DNA of 64,000 nt from Hysterangium stoloniferum (GCA_015178975.1 WHVD01000061.1:124001-188000), one strand, 5' to 3'. Shown: positions 43,594-54,652, counted from the stretch's first letter. The notes: generated by a model not told the origin, from the sequence alone. Program-made: numbers and translations.

Positions 43594-44150
43594 TGTTATA
43601 ACCCATTCCTGGATACTTCAATCTTCCATAATTATCTGACTTTCTGCCTCAAGTCTCCAATCTGACTTTCCAACTCAACTTCCAACCCAACTTCTGACTA
43701 CAGAACATTTATAGTTCCCATACTTCCAGACCTCATCCTTGTTCTGCATTTGGTAACTTGTCAGTTGACAAGTATTCACTCATTTGCTTGTTGCATTCCT
43801 GTTTTGGAATACTCACCTACATAAATCTGTCTTATTATGATCCTAGTTTGTAGTACAATAATGAAAGAACTTATATTAGTTTCCATGAATTTGTACTTTA
43901 CCTTAGATCTAATATCAACTTAGTTTCTTATTCCTCCCTTCTTTCTGTACACTCGATATTTTGGAACTCTTCAGAACTCTGAATATCCGTAATCTCCTGG
44001 TGTAAATCCCATCTCTGAAATTAAGGACATTCTGAGTGTTTGTGTAGAGGTGCAGCACATAAGCTGAAGCCAATGTCCTGAACCTATCCCAAGGTTTCCA
44101 AGTCCAGACATTTCCCAATAGTTTCTGGAATACACAGCACTTACATAACA
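43594..44150 (+). mobile_element. 3' LTR of gypsy element G2
   Basis: It starts TGTTATAACCCATTCC after the purine tract AACAGGGGGTAC and ends near CACTTACATAACA. It resembles the reverse complement of the F-element LTR across its length, including GCAGCACATAAGCTGAAGCC at about 44052-44071. It is CpG-poor. Confidence 0.75.
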
Positions 44151-44639
44151 CAGAGGGTGAGAAGGGTAAAACAAGGTTGCAGGGGGCTGAATGACAGGGA
44201 TCCTAACAGGTAGATAAAAATACATATTAGAGTGAAGGTTTATGACTCACTGAGAGTTATATTTAGAACTGCACAGATAACTTCAACATACAGTGACTCA
44301 AAAAACCCTTCCAATGTTTGGTACTTCAGATGTATATCCTTGATAACTCAGAGGATAAAAATGCAGAAATATTAAAAATATTTGTGAGCATGCTCTATCA
44401 TATATAGATTGTGGAAATACAATTTCATTACATAAGCTCCAAATATGGAAATACTACAAATATATATATACAGGAGACTCATTGGAAGGGTTTTTTGGCT
44501 GGCAGCCTTGATGACTATAAATGCTTATAGTCATGTGACCTTGTTGATTGTTCACCTCCAACTGGGTCCTATCAACAAAATCACATGATGTCACATGACC
44601 ACATTGTGCTGGAGTATAAATACATGGCCTTTAGCAACT

Positions 44640-45640
44640 AGCAATGTCCCAATTCCCAAAATGTGCACTTTGTCTCTTGCCAGCCAGAATCATATCCTCT
44701 CACTGCTGATGCTGGCCATACAGCTAGCCACATTGCAGCTCCTATTGGTTATGGCATTGGCACAGTCTTTAGACTTTACTCAAAGCATTGTTGTCATCTC
44801 TCTAAGTCTATTGGTGGTCACCCCTCCAAGCTTTCCCCTACTAATATTCACTATGCACAGCATCTCATCAGCTCTGGGAAGGCTGACACTGCTTTTGATG
44901 TGGCCAAAGCTCTTAAGAATGTCACCAACCAGTCCATCTGTACCCAAACTGTGTGCAATAGTCTCAATATGGTTGGGGGTGCCACAATAACCCTTCCAAT
45001 GTTTGGTACTTCAGATTTACATCCCTGATAACTCAGAGAATAAAAATGCAAAAATATCAAAGATATTTGTGAATATGCTCTATCATATCTATATTATGTA
45101 AATACAGTGCAATTGCATAAGCTCCAAATATGGAAATACTACAAATATTTATATATAGGAGCCTCATTGGAAGGGATTTTTTGTGAGGTTTGGAGATGGA
45201 TTTGTGATATTATGGGGCTACATGCTGTGGGAAGGACCTGGGTATTCTTTCAAGATAGATGAGAGGATGGATGGGTACCTTTATCTCAAGATTATGGAGG
45301 AGAATCTTCAAGCCAGCCTCAGCTGTTATGGAAAATATGTGGGTAATGTCATCTTTCAGCAAGATCATGACCCTGAACACACCTGCAAGAAGGCCCAGAC
45401 TTTGTTTCAAGATAATGATTTTAATGTCCTCCCATGGCCAGCACATTTTCCAGACCTCAACCCCATTGAATACTTGTGGGATCATAAAGAGAGGAGGCTG
45501 AGGGAGACTGGAGTTGTGGGAGAGGGTGGAGGAGGAGTGGAACAAGATTGATGTAGAGGTGTGTCAGAATTTGATTGAGAGTATGCCTAGAAGGGTTGCA
45601 GGTATGTTGAAGGCAAAGGACAGCCATACTACATACTGAA
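44640..45640 (+). pseudogene. Broken Tc1 transposase C with an internal terminal-repeat copy
   Basis: The N-terminal DNA-binding part (GHTASHIAAPIGYGIGTV, GGHPSKLSPTNIHYAQHL) runs to about 44985. A copy of the terminal repeat (about 44987-45182, AACCCTTCCAATGTTTGG to CTCATTGGAAGGG) then replaces the piece that should carry the first catalytic Asp. The rest resumes with GFVILWGYMLWEGPGYSFKI, FQQDHDPEHTCKKAQ (second Asp), WPAHFPDLNPIEYLWDH (Glu) and the C-terminus near 45640. It cannot be active. Confidence 0.8.
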
Positions 45641-45659
45641 TATTAGTAGGTTTAATTAA

Positions 45660-46130
45660 TTTCTTACCTTTTACTTTCCTTTTACAGATAAACTATTAAT
45701 ATTCTTATTGAAATCTTTAATAATTATCTTCAATTTATTAGTACTGCTTAACCAAATAAATCCACTCACATAATACTTTAATCTTACAACTAAATCTTGC
45801 GAAATACCTAATTCATTCGTCTCAACAGGTGGATATTAGATGCGTCCAAAGAATGGATTAAATTAGGCATAAAGCTTCTCATTTTTTCAGGAGGAATGAC
45901 GATAAATTTAGTGATTGGCACAATTCCCCCCTCCTTCTCAATCTATCAACCTCTCCCTCCACCCACATTGTCTTCGAAGAGCTAGACTGATCACAGCGCC
46001 AGAGGCACAAGAGGATGAGGTGAATCCATCTCAATTACCAAAATTATCGGCAACCTCTGTTTCGTTTTAAGCCCAGACAGTAAACTGATTAGCCTTTAAA
46101 CCGATAAGAAGAGGGTTTTGTGGGTCAGAG
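45660..46130 (+). other. Host-like DNA segment inside Tc1 element C
   Basis: Unlike the rest of the element this part keeps CpG sites (TCGTCTC, GACGAT, CTTCGAAGAGC, GCGCC, ATCGG). One frame reads RWILDASKEWIKLGIKLLIF, then SGGMTINLVIGTIPP and continues to SSKS with stop at about 45982. Another reads RARLITAPEAQEDEVNPSQL and ends SVSF at about 46069. It could be a captured fragment of a host gene, but the source gene was not recognised. Confidence 0.4.
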
Positions 46131-46345
46131 TTGTCAGCCAAAAAACCCTTCCAATGAGTCTCCTGTATATATATATTTGTAGTATTTCCATATTTGGTGC
46201 TTATATAATGACATTGTATTTCAACAATCTAGATATCACAGAGCATATTCACAAATATTTTTGATATTTTTGCAATTTTCTCCTCTGAGTTATCAAGGAT
46301 ATACAGCTGAAGTACCAAACATTGGAAGGGTTTTTTGAGTCACTG

Positions 46346-46989
46346 TAACAGTCATCTGCTAGATATCAATATACCTAGTTCTGTTTAGCTGCATGATTTA
46401 CATAAGTATTAGAATCATTATACTTGTCTTAAATGTCTCATTTCACACAGTTCCAAAATACTATTTAAGAATTAGTTTTTGCATAGATTTTACTGTACTC
46501 AATATTGACCTTACATAAATGTATTATTACTAACAAACTAGATCCAAACCCCAAAGGTCTCATTTTAATTTCACTTTTCTTGTGTAATCTAAAATGTTTA
46601 TTTTGTAAGATTTAGTAAAAAAACAAATTTATCCATAAAGTTCAATTCCTTGGGAGGATTTTGCAGTGCACCAAAAGTGGTATACCACAGCAGTGCCTTG
46701 TCCTGCACATCCTACTTATCCTACTTCCAACCTCCTACCCATCCAATAATAAATCATGACTGCTGTGCCTACTTCCCCCCCAGTGTAGTATGTTTTCAAT
46801 ATTTTGTAACCTGAATTGTGAAGACAACCAAGAACTACATTGTGGCAACTCCTCTCACAAGTATGGTGCTAGGTGCACATACAATTATCTATAGTGGTAC
46901 ATATCCAACACAATTCAATGCAAGGTTGGCAAGTGGAAGTGCTAAGCAAGTTAATCTTGTCCATTTGTTTCCCATGTTTGTTGTAAGTG
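46346..46989. other. Unassigned AT-rich sequence right of Tc1 element C
   Basis: CpG-free old DNA. The open frame from 46818 (MKTTKNYIVATPL...) shows no recognised domain and lies partly in repeat I. No gene is supported. Confidence 0.35.
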
Positions 46990-47252
46990 TCATGACCATC
47001 ACAGTCACAACATTGTCACAAAACATTCAAGGTGACCTTCAACAATCTTTCAGCTCATCTTTGACCAAAACTTCAACTCAACTTTCTATTTGACATATTC
47101 ATTCAACACCTTCAAGATACTCAACAAACATTTGACTCATCTCATTTCAACATCATATATGATTTCATTTGTAGGTCATAGTATAATCATAGTTTAATGA
47201 AGAAAGGGCAATGGAAAGAGTGAGGAGAATCAGTCAGAAAATCTCTCCATTG
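46990..47252 (-). repeat. Dispersed repeat I, copy 2
   Basis: Reverse complement resembles 29912-30185. It ends with GTCAGAAAATCTCTCCATTG next to TA, mirrored by CAGTGGACAGATTTTCTGAC at copy 1. The similarity is partial. Confidence 0.4.
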
Positions 47253-47461
47253 TACATTAGTTGTCTGTATTATTAATCCAGTCTTGATCTTCTCTTACAT
47301 AATCATTGTAACCTTTTGACATTTACATCTGTGAGCTTTCATGACTGGTATTAGCCTCTTCCTTCATTGACAGGGTGAATTTATACTTTGTCAAATGAGG
47401 CTTCCATACTTGTTTTGTAGAATATTATTTGACTTATTCATGAGAAATCCATTTCATGTCA

Positions 47462-47643
47462 GTAAGCCTGATGGCTTACAACATACTGATTATGTTATCA
47501 CAGATACACATAGTACATTTTTAGATAATTGTTTTTACTTACTGTCATCATCATATATCATACTTCCCATTCTCAAGGAACATAGTTTGGTCCTATCAAC
47601 ATCTGGACTGATACCAATGTAAGGCTGCATTAGACAGCAGCCT
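47462..47643 (+). repeat. Repeat L, copy 1, bounded by two hairpins
   Basis: 182 bp starting with GTAAGCCTGATGGCTTAC (7-bp stem, 4-base loop) and ending with AGGCTGC-8-GCAGCCT (perfect 7-bp stem). A second copy is at 50358-50538. A T-run (CTTTTTTTTT) follows a few bases later. No coding frame of interest. Confidence 0.7.
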
Positions 47644-48181
47644 TCCACTTTTTTTTTGATATCAACTTGCTTTTCTGCCAATGCAAACATGTCACCTTTG
47701 ACTCATTCACATCCACTTATTTTTCCATCTGATATCCTCATTCAACTCTCCTAACTGGAATTTATCATTGTGCTGATTTCATCCTCATTCAACACCTTTG
47801 AGTTATCATACATACAAGTCATCATCTTCACCATCATTGTCTCAATTAGCAACTGCCATTTTGAAACACCTCATAATTGTAACTTCAACTTCATGTCATA
47901 CCCACAGTTGCACTCATAGTCACATACACACTTGCCTCTAGCATCACACTTGTCACTGCCTATTGGTCATACATGTTATTGTCGAACCAATTGAACTGTC
48001 CCATGCTTGGCCCACACCTGTGCTGTTTTGCAATGTCCCATCATGATTGTCACAGTCACAGTCACTGCCCCACCATTCAGCATTGACCACAACTCATAGT
48101 TATTCCTATTGTCAAAAATCACACTATCCTACACATTGTTGCACCATTCATCTTCATCTCATTCACAACACTTGGATATTG
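47644..48181. other. Unassigned CpG-poor sequence
   Basis: Rich in CATT/CAC words on the plus strand. There is no credible frame, only weak similarity in composition to 46.8-47.2 kb. It is target DNA for the mini-LTR at 48182. Confidence 0.35.
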
Positions 48182-48305
48182 TGTTAAGAGGCATGCAGAG
48201 CTTATCAGAGGGTTTGTGGAGAAACCTGCAGGAAAGCTGGTGCATGTAGGGTGCAGGTGCATATAAGTTAGTGCCTGGAGTCTGGCGGGTTTTCCGGTCA
48301 TAACA
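48182..48305 (-). mobile_element. Internally deleted miniature LTR, family D, target duplication TATTG
   Basis: 124 bp from TGTTAAGAGGCATGC to TTCCGGTCATAACA with TATTG on both sides (48177-48181, 48306-48310). Both ends match the D-family LTR, but the roughly 700-bp middle is gone (GAAAGCTGG joins to TGCATGTAGGG). The intact duplication shows the loss happened after or during insertion. Confidence 0.8.
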
Positions 48306-48579
48306 TATTGACTCATTCTGGGACCCACTCATTCAGTTCCTTCATCAATCAGATCTCAGTGCCATTCCAGTTTGACTCTGGCCTTTACCATTCTATTCCA
48401 GCACCACAATAGAAGCTGCAGCAATTTCCTGGATCTTTACAATCTTCATTTTCACCATCATATCAATTTCATCTACCATAGTGTTTGTCAATCTCCAACT
48501 CATCCACTGTTAGGGATCAACATGTTTGCTGACTTGGTTGTTGGGGATATTGTCAATTTTGATCAGGGAGGGGTATAAG
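48306..48579. other. Unassigned sequence between D-family LTRs
   Basis: No gene seen. CpG-poor target DNA ending in GGGTATAAG, the duplication of the following LTR. Confidence 0.35.
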
Positions 48580-49332
48580 TGTTACAACCAGAAATCCTGC
48601 CGGACTCCAGGCACTAACATATATGCACCCGCACCCTATACACACCAATTTTCAGTTTACTGGAATTCCTGCCAGACTCTGCCCCTGTCTATCTCTGACC
48701 CCATCCCACACATCAGTCACTGGACCCCACTCAGAAAACCCATTAGCCCTCTAACTGAGCCCTGTTCCCGTTATAGTCAAATGACCTGTCACGATTTGAA
48801 CTCCGCTCCTGCCCTGTTCCTGTTATGGTTTTATGACCTGTCACAATTTGGACTCCGCTCTGCTCCGTTCCATTCCTAACACCAAGTTTGGTGTTTACTT
48901 ATCTCATTTTATGTTTGTTAGTTTAGTTTTCATTATTACTGGATTTGGTATGTTATTCATTCCACAGTCTATATAGTCTGGCAGATGTTGTACATACAAT
49001 CCAGTCAGAAAATCAGCTTAGATTCTCCCCAGTAATCTTAGTATATTTTCTGCTCTAAATTCCTCTTTGAAACACACCACTCTTACTCGTCAGAGCCCAT
49101 GGGCTCTGACCCATCTATCACTTGATCCCCAACTTATCTATCTCAACTCCCCGACCTCTTGACCCACAACCTCTCAACCCATGAACCCCACCCAGACTCC
49201 CCAGGATTCCCATCCGCCTGTTTGAAATTGGACAAGACGATCTCACAAAGGCACAGCCTATAAGCTGAAGCCAAGTCCTACTGGCTTTCCTGCGGGTTTC
49301 TCCAGAAACCCTCCATGTATGCACTCTTAACA
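48580..49332 (+). mobile_element. Solo LTR, family D, target duplication ATAAG
   Basis: It starts TGTTACAACCAGAAATCC and ends ATGCACTCTTAACA. ATAAG is at 48575-48579 and 49333-49337. 753 bp; it carries the motif in reverse (GCACAGCCTATAAGCTGAAG, about 49250-49269). Confidence 0.88.
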
Positions 49333-49404
49333 ATAAGCCTGGCTCTGCCTTGCACTCTGGACCATTTGTTTGGTTTCACAAATCCACTATTTCTTAGAGG
49401 GCCA

Positions 49405-50089
49405 ATGATGTGAAATAAGTTAATCAGGGGCTGATGATAGAGATCATACTAGTTGGGAGGTCTGACTCTATAACTGTAGTGGAGCTTGGCTTCAACTTAT
49501 GTGTTGCATCCTCACACAAACTGTCAGGGTGCTCTGGTATTTCAAACAGAGTGGATAGTATGATGTGAGCAAGAGTCAACACTTAGCTTAATCAACCAGA
49601 GGGCTGGATTACTAAGGGTTGAGAGATACTGTACATAGAGGGTTGTGGCTTGGCAAAGACTACTCTTGTGGAGTATAGTAGTGAGGAAAAGGTGAAAAAC
49701 TAAGAGAGGCTAATCTAAGTTGATATTCAAACTAAAGAACTGTAGTGTACATAAAAAGAGTTTCATACTACATAAAGATAGGTGATCAGAAGGTTGATCA
49801 AAGAAGTGAAGTGTGGGATGGATCACAGGGAAGTGATGACAAGGTAGAGAGATATAGAAACTAATGTATAGTACTAAGAAACAATACTAGGTGGCAAATA
49901 AGAGTATATGCAGAGACAGGAATGAAGGAACAGGTGGAGCAGAGATTGAATGGGGTGGGAATATACTATAAATAAGTACTGGGGGTGCCGCAAAGGGTAA
50001 TGATGTGAGTGGAGGTTCCAATAATGAGAAGATGACAGTTTTCTAGTGAGAAACAAGTCACAGGGGTCTGAAATGATGGGATCCTAACA
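49405..50089 (-). mobile_element. LTR, family C, 5' or 3' end incomplete
   Basis: It aligns with 13140-13800 in the same orientation and ends GGGATCCTAACA. The TGTTAAG end seen at 13096 is not present. The motif here is GGCTTCAACTTATGTGTTGC (49487-49506), where both arms of the small stem have changed compared with CAGC/GCTG. Confidence 0.65.
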
Positions 50090-50357
50090 CCCTGCCTTTA
50101 TCCAGGTTTTCAAATTTCCAATAGAGAGGAGTGTACATAAGTCTGGATGAATATCAACAGTCTTGTTTCAGGTTCTTTTTTATCTGTTTATTTTTGGTAC
50201 CCTTTCACATCCATACCCCCTCACATGTACTGCATTGTCCATCATCAGTGTCTGTCATCATCCATCATCCCCCCATATTGCACAGTTCACTGTCTCCTTT
50301 TGCAATTTTTTTTTACATTGTTATTTGGCATGGTAATTTTTCAAAGTGGGGAGGGGT

Positions 50358-50538
50358 GTAAGCCTGGTGGCTTATGACACACTGATTACATTATCACAGA
50401 TGCACATAGTACATTTTTAGATAATCTTTTTACTTACCATCATCATCATATATTGTACTTGCCATTCTCAAGGAATATAGTTTGGTCCTATCAATGTCTG
50501 GACTGATGCCAATCTAAGGCTGCATTAGACAGCAGCCT
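50358..50538 (+). repeat. Repeat L, copy 2
   Basis: 181 bp, GTAAGCCTGGTGGCTTATG to AGGCTGCATTAGACAGCAGC plus CT, nearly colinear with 47462-47643. The terminal hairpins are kept: the first has a 6-bp stem (TAAGCC/GGCTTA), the second is identical. It marks the right edge of the transposon island. Confidence 0.7.
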
Positions 50539-50785
50539 TTCATTTGTGTATCCCAAGAGGTTGCTTTGTGTATAATGTTTTATGATATGGATAAAGTGTG
50601 CTATGCCACTGTATCCATGTGTATAACAAATAACGCTCAAGAAGTCATCACATCCATAATAATTAGATATCTGTAAAGCTGGGGTTCACTTGTTTGGAAG
50701 AGTTAACAAGAAGCGGAATCTCCCTCGTATTAGTCATATCATTCGCTATGGACAATATTAATCAGATATTAGTTATGCGTAAGTG

Positions 50786-52128
50786 CTACATTAAACACAA
50801 ACCCATGTCAATGTAACGTCGCTTCCGGAAGGGATCCAATTCCCGAAGCTTAGAGAGCAGTTCAATGCACTCATGAGCGAGTGTATCTGAATAACTATGT
50901 CGTAATAGTAGGGATTTGTAGTAAACAAGAGAATCAAGGCACCCTATTGAAATCGTCAGTATTTAGGGAAACAACAAGCACCAGTCACACATTTGCTTTC
51001 CGGTTCTATTTCCATCAACTCTTCTATTCCAGTGATTTCACGCTCGAGTAAATCGCGGCTTTCACCTTTACCCCCTGTGAACACGATAATGGACCATGAA
51101 TGGGAGGTTATTCTCACCCAATCCTACCAGCCAGCGATGGTATAACCACACGCTCTGATCAGCCGGATCCGTATACATAGCCTGCTTCACCAATTCAAAT
51201 TCTGTGCAAACGTGTAAGCGATATTAGCAGCGGTTATGACGGGTACCTTGGATACCTCTGTCTCTCGTCTTTGTTCGTTCACCTTCACCAACGTCAGTCT
51301 GCCATAAAACCGAATAGATCTTGGCGCGCTGATGCCAAGCGCTAAAATTGGAGAAGTTCGCTTCGATCTTCCGGGTAGTGTAGGCTAATTCCTGATAAGG
51401 TGAATGAGGGGCATACGAACGCGCGAGGACGTAACGCCGATAATCCCATGCGTGGACTAGGATTCTTTGTTAGAAAACGTAATGTGAGCTGCGAGTCCAT
51501 TTCATACAATTCCGAGCATCGGCGTCTAGCATCTTCTCTACAACGTAGAGCTCGTGAGCCCAAACGGACTTTCGCCAGCCATATTGGTCATCGCCTGGGC
51601 CATCTGGTACATGCTCCAAACACCATTTCCGATGGTTCCAAATCCAATAAACCTTTGGATATTGACGAAGCGCTGCCATTGTCAGAGCCAGGTCACCTGC
51701 CAAGATATCATTGATTTCCTTGGCTGTTCTGTTCGATGGGTAATGTTAATGGCGACATGACTAAAGCGTTCTCACTCACTTCCTAGGAAAGATGCCACTG
51801 GACAGAATATTACGTCTGTAATTCCAGATAGTGTAGAACTCGGGATTAATCGCAAGGAGGTGCTTTGTCAAATCTAAGCTTTCTTCGCTAAAATCTCCCG
51901 CATGTCTCTGTAATAGAAATGCATGAAAACGACTGAAAGACCGACAGAGAGTGTACTGACACGTCCAAGAACCTGATTAGATAGCGTAGTATATTGCTCT
52001 ATCTTACTAATTTCGCGTTGTCTTCTGGCTTGTAATGCTTCCGGGCTCTCCTTTAAGCGTTTTACCCCATGGGACTATCTAGGAAGTGAGATAGAAGTAA
52101 AGATATATACAATGACACCACGCACCAT
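50786..52128 (-). CDS. BET4: Rab geranylgeranyltransferase (type II) alpha subunit
   Basis: With the beta subunit this enzyme attaches geranylgeranyl groups to Rab C-termini. An HGVKRLKESPEALQARR block near 52060 is the conserved N-terminus of the family; the ATG is probably the very short first exon at 52126-52128 followed by an intron ending CCTAGATAG. Downstream minus-strand exons carry FTIWNYRRNILSSGIFP-like and YPKVYWIWNHRKWCLEHVPD (PPTA repeat), WKRSVWAHELYVVEKMLDAD-like, a DYRRYVLARSYAPHSPYQEL-like stretch, and WLYHRW near 51130. The end reads HECIELLSKLRELDPFRKRR, YIDMGLCLM, TAG at 50786-50788. Exon borders were not all resolved. Its likely substrates include the Rab at 56.8 kb. Confidence 0.85.
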
Positions 52129-52522
52129 ATCGAGGCACTGACTAGTTTGGTCTGTCGGGACTAACGGACACGAACAAGTGTCAATTTGCCGTTGCCGAAG
52201 CAAAGGCCGGGACCGTGAGAAAGGTGTGTCCCTGGGATTCAATGTAAACTCAAAGACCAATGATTACGAAACAACGCTTTGCCTGGAAGAAGTTTGTGAT
52301 TACTTTTAGTCGATTATTTGAGCATTTGTGAAATGTGTTAGCTTCATTTTGGGCAAAGGCACTTTTTGAGAACGATTCTAGTAGTTGTCTAATACGCGTA
52401 GCCGTAGTATTATCTCGGCCGGCAGACTTGATTTCCCTCGCTCCCTTTTGCCGAGAACGGACAGATTAACAATGTGGGTATGCTCTGTTAGCATTTTTAC
52501 CACTTTCAACTTTTCTCAATTT

Positions 52523-54652
52523 ATGGAAAGTCTCGTGCAAGCTGCAGAACTCACCAAGAAGCAAGATGATGGGTCCACGCTAACTCACCCGCCTTCTTGT
52601 CGTGAAAGCATCGCTCGGAAAGACCTGGAGGTGTCTTCTGAAGAGAAGAGGGAAGAAACGGAGACCAGCCAAGATTCATCTGAAACAGATTTCCCCGAAG
52701 GAGGTCTCAGGGCATGGGCAAATTGCCTCGGTGCCTTTTTCATCTGCGCATCCACCTTTGGCTTTGTGAACAGCTATGTATGCGTCAAGTTCACTTTGTT
52801 TTGTTAGAATCTAATTCATCCTGCAGGGTGTATGTTACATTTCGGAATTGGAGTTACCTTCCGCAGCGAATTGAGTATTATACAAGGTTTTCCAAGCCTA
52901 CTATTCCGAAACCTTGATGCCTCAAACGTCTGCTTCGGCTCTGTAAGCTCTCTTCTCAGGTATTGATAGTACGTTTGTTCAGTAACCAACCCCTACAGCT
53001 CATGGATAGGATCTGTACAAGTATGAAATTCTTATCTCTTGTTCAATAAGAATTCACTCTTTGTTCTCAGTATGCATTGACCTTCTTTCCGGTAATATCT
53101 TGTTCTCCGACAGGGTAATGATGGACTAATTTACTCTAGGGCTTGTTTACCGGAAGATTGTTCGATCTAGGATATTTTAGGGTTCCGATGATGTTCTTCA
53201 GCATAGTTCTTGTTATTTCCACCTGTCTCGTGGCGGAATGCAAGGTATACTGGCACTTTCTCCTATGCCAAGGTGTTGCCATTGGAGTGGGTTTTTCGGC
53301 GTAGAAAGCAAGAGTCTTCTGATTGATTTGCTTAGATTTGCTGTGGAGTCCTTTTTGGGCCAACCCTCAGTTGTGTTGCCCACTGGTTTAAAAAACGACG
53401 ATCTACCGCATATGGTATCGTAGCATGTGGGAGTAGCGTTGGAGGTTAGCTTATTATCGTGTATTATCTATATTGGATCTAATTCGTTTCAGGAACCGTT
53501 TTCCCCATTGTTGTACGAAATCTTATACCTATTGTTGGGTAAGCTATACGGTGGTCTATCACCGGTTATGATCAAAGAATTTCCAGTTTTCCATGGACTA
53601 TGCGAATTCTGGGCTTTATATTGTTGATATTTACCGGTATTAGTAATCTGGTACGTATGAACAACATTTACATAACAAATCAACCTCATTCTTCATTCAC
53701 AGACTCTGCGGCGAAGATTACCGCCCAAGAAAATAGAAGGTGGCCTCTTCAACCTCCGTATTTTCAAGTATTATCCATATTCAATGTATATTGCGGGTGG
53801 CTTCGTGTGTTTTCTCGGATGTATGTACCGACAATACTGTGTTAGAAGCTCTTTGACTTTCAAATATAGTATATACAGGTAATGACCAATAAGGCTTACT
53901 GTATACGGTTGTTCAAGCCTACATTGCTGTTTCAGTCTTGACCTATATGTGAAGGCTGTTCCCTTCAAATTTCTTGCAAGTTTATAGAACAGTATTTCAG
54001 AGCATCCAGCGCTGTTTTTAATGGAGTGTCTCCCAGCTTAGCATTTTATCTCGTCGCAATTGCAAATGCATCGTCCACTATAGGTATTTCGCCCTGGCTT
54101 CTGGCACCAAGGCAGCGTACTAATCAATCCCCAGGACGTGTGCTTTCTGGACTCATCGCTGATACCACCGGACCTCTTAATTGCATGATACCAATGACTA
54201 TTGTAGCAGGGGCTCTTACTATGGCCTGGCCATACGCTAGAACGGCTGCGTCCCTCATCATAATCGCAGTTTTATATGGTATTACTTCTGGAGCTTTCGG
54301 TGAGTCGCTTTGTCTCGGTTTTAACAAGACATATAATATGCCCTCTTAAGTCGGTCTTTTGTCGCTACCTGTTACCGAGATGGGAGAAATGGGCGATGTA
54401 GGTAGAAGACAGGGAATGCTTTTTAGTATTCTAGCTCTGGGTGCTATCCTCGGGCCTCCAATATCTGGCATTATCAATGTGTCGACACACGGATATATCG
54501 CTGTGGGTTTCTATGCAGGCGAGTAGCATACAGAAATGGTTAATTCAAGCTTCTGATGATTGTCGTCAGGGAGTATGATACTCTTTGGTATCGGCTTAAT
54601 GTCAGTGTGTAGGGCATTGGTAACTGGTCGTATTTTCCATGGCAAGGCATAG
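52523..54652 (+). CDS. Major facilitator superfamily transporter, monocarboxylate-porter type
   Basis: A cytosolic acidic N-terminus (KKQDDGSTLTHPPS, EEKREETETSQ) leads into FPEGGLRAWANCLGAFFICA, the typical first helix of fungal MCT-like proteins (Mch/Esbp6 group). Spliced exons then give SWIGSVQYALTFFPGLFTGR, CQGVAIGV, LFGPTLSCVAHWFKKRRSTA then YGIVACGSSVGGTVFPIVV, WTMRILGFILL, PSLAFYLVAIANASSTIGRV, LSGLIADTTGPLNCMIPMTI, MAWPYARTAASLIIIAV, and SILALGAILGPPISGII. It ends GRIFHGKA-TAG at 54650-54652. Introns are short and in consistent phase, with no stop left. About 12 membrane helices are expected at the plasma membrane; the substrate (a monocarboxylate or other small metabolite) cannot be told from sequence. 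Confidence 0.85.

Larger units (their letters stand above)
30186..44150 (+). mobile_element. Old, 5'-truncated Ty3/gypsy element G2, split by two insertions
   Basis: Plus-strand pol pieces lie at 30186-31361 (RT and RNase H) and 38762-39974 (end of RNase H region, integrase). The chromodomain is at 41852-42110, the antisense-gene remnant at about 42180-43411, and a purine tract plus 3' LTR at 43594-44150. The younger element 31362-38761 and element K (39975-41851) interrupt it, both with exact target duplications. Many TGA and TAA codons and a near absence of CpG show long decay. Confidence 0.85.
44291..46345 (+). mobile_element. Tc1/mariner element C (dead, enlarged), TA duplication
   Basis: It begins CAGTGACTCAAAAAACCC and ends GGGTTTTTTGAGTCACTG, flanked by TA (44289-44290, 46346-46347). 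The inverted terminal repeats are about 215 bp, with an inner inverted copy of the end sequence (CATTGGAAGGGTTTTTTGGC, 44481-44500, and its mirror at 46137-46156). It is 2055 bp, about 450 bp longer than element A. The extra length lies between transposase and right repeat and contains CpG-rich host-like sequence. Confidence 0.88.

Noticed and set aside
47462..50538. Repeat L as a Helitron end
   Set aside because: There is a 3' hairpin but no consistent CTRR end or AT insertion site, and the 5' end also has a hairpin.
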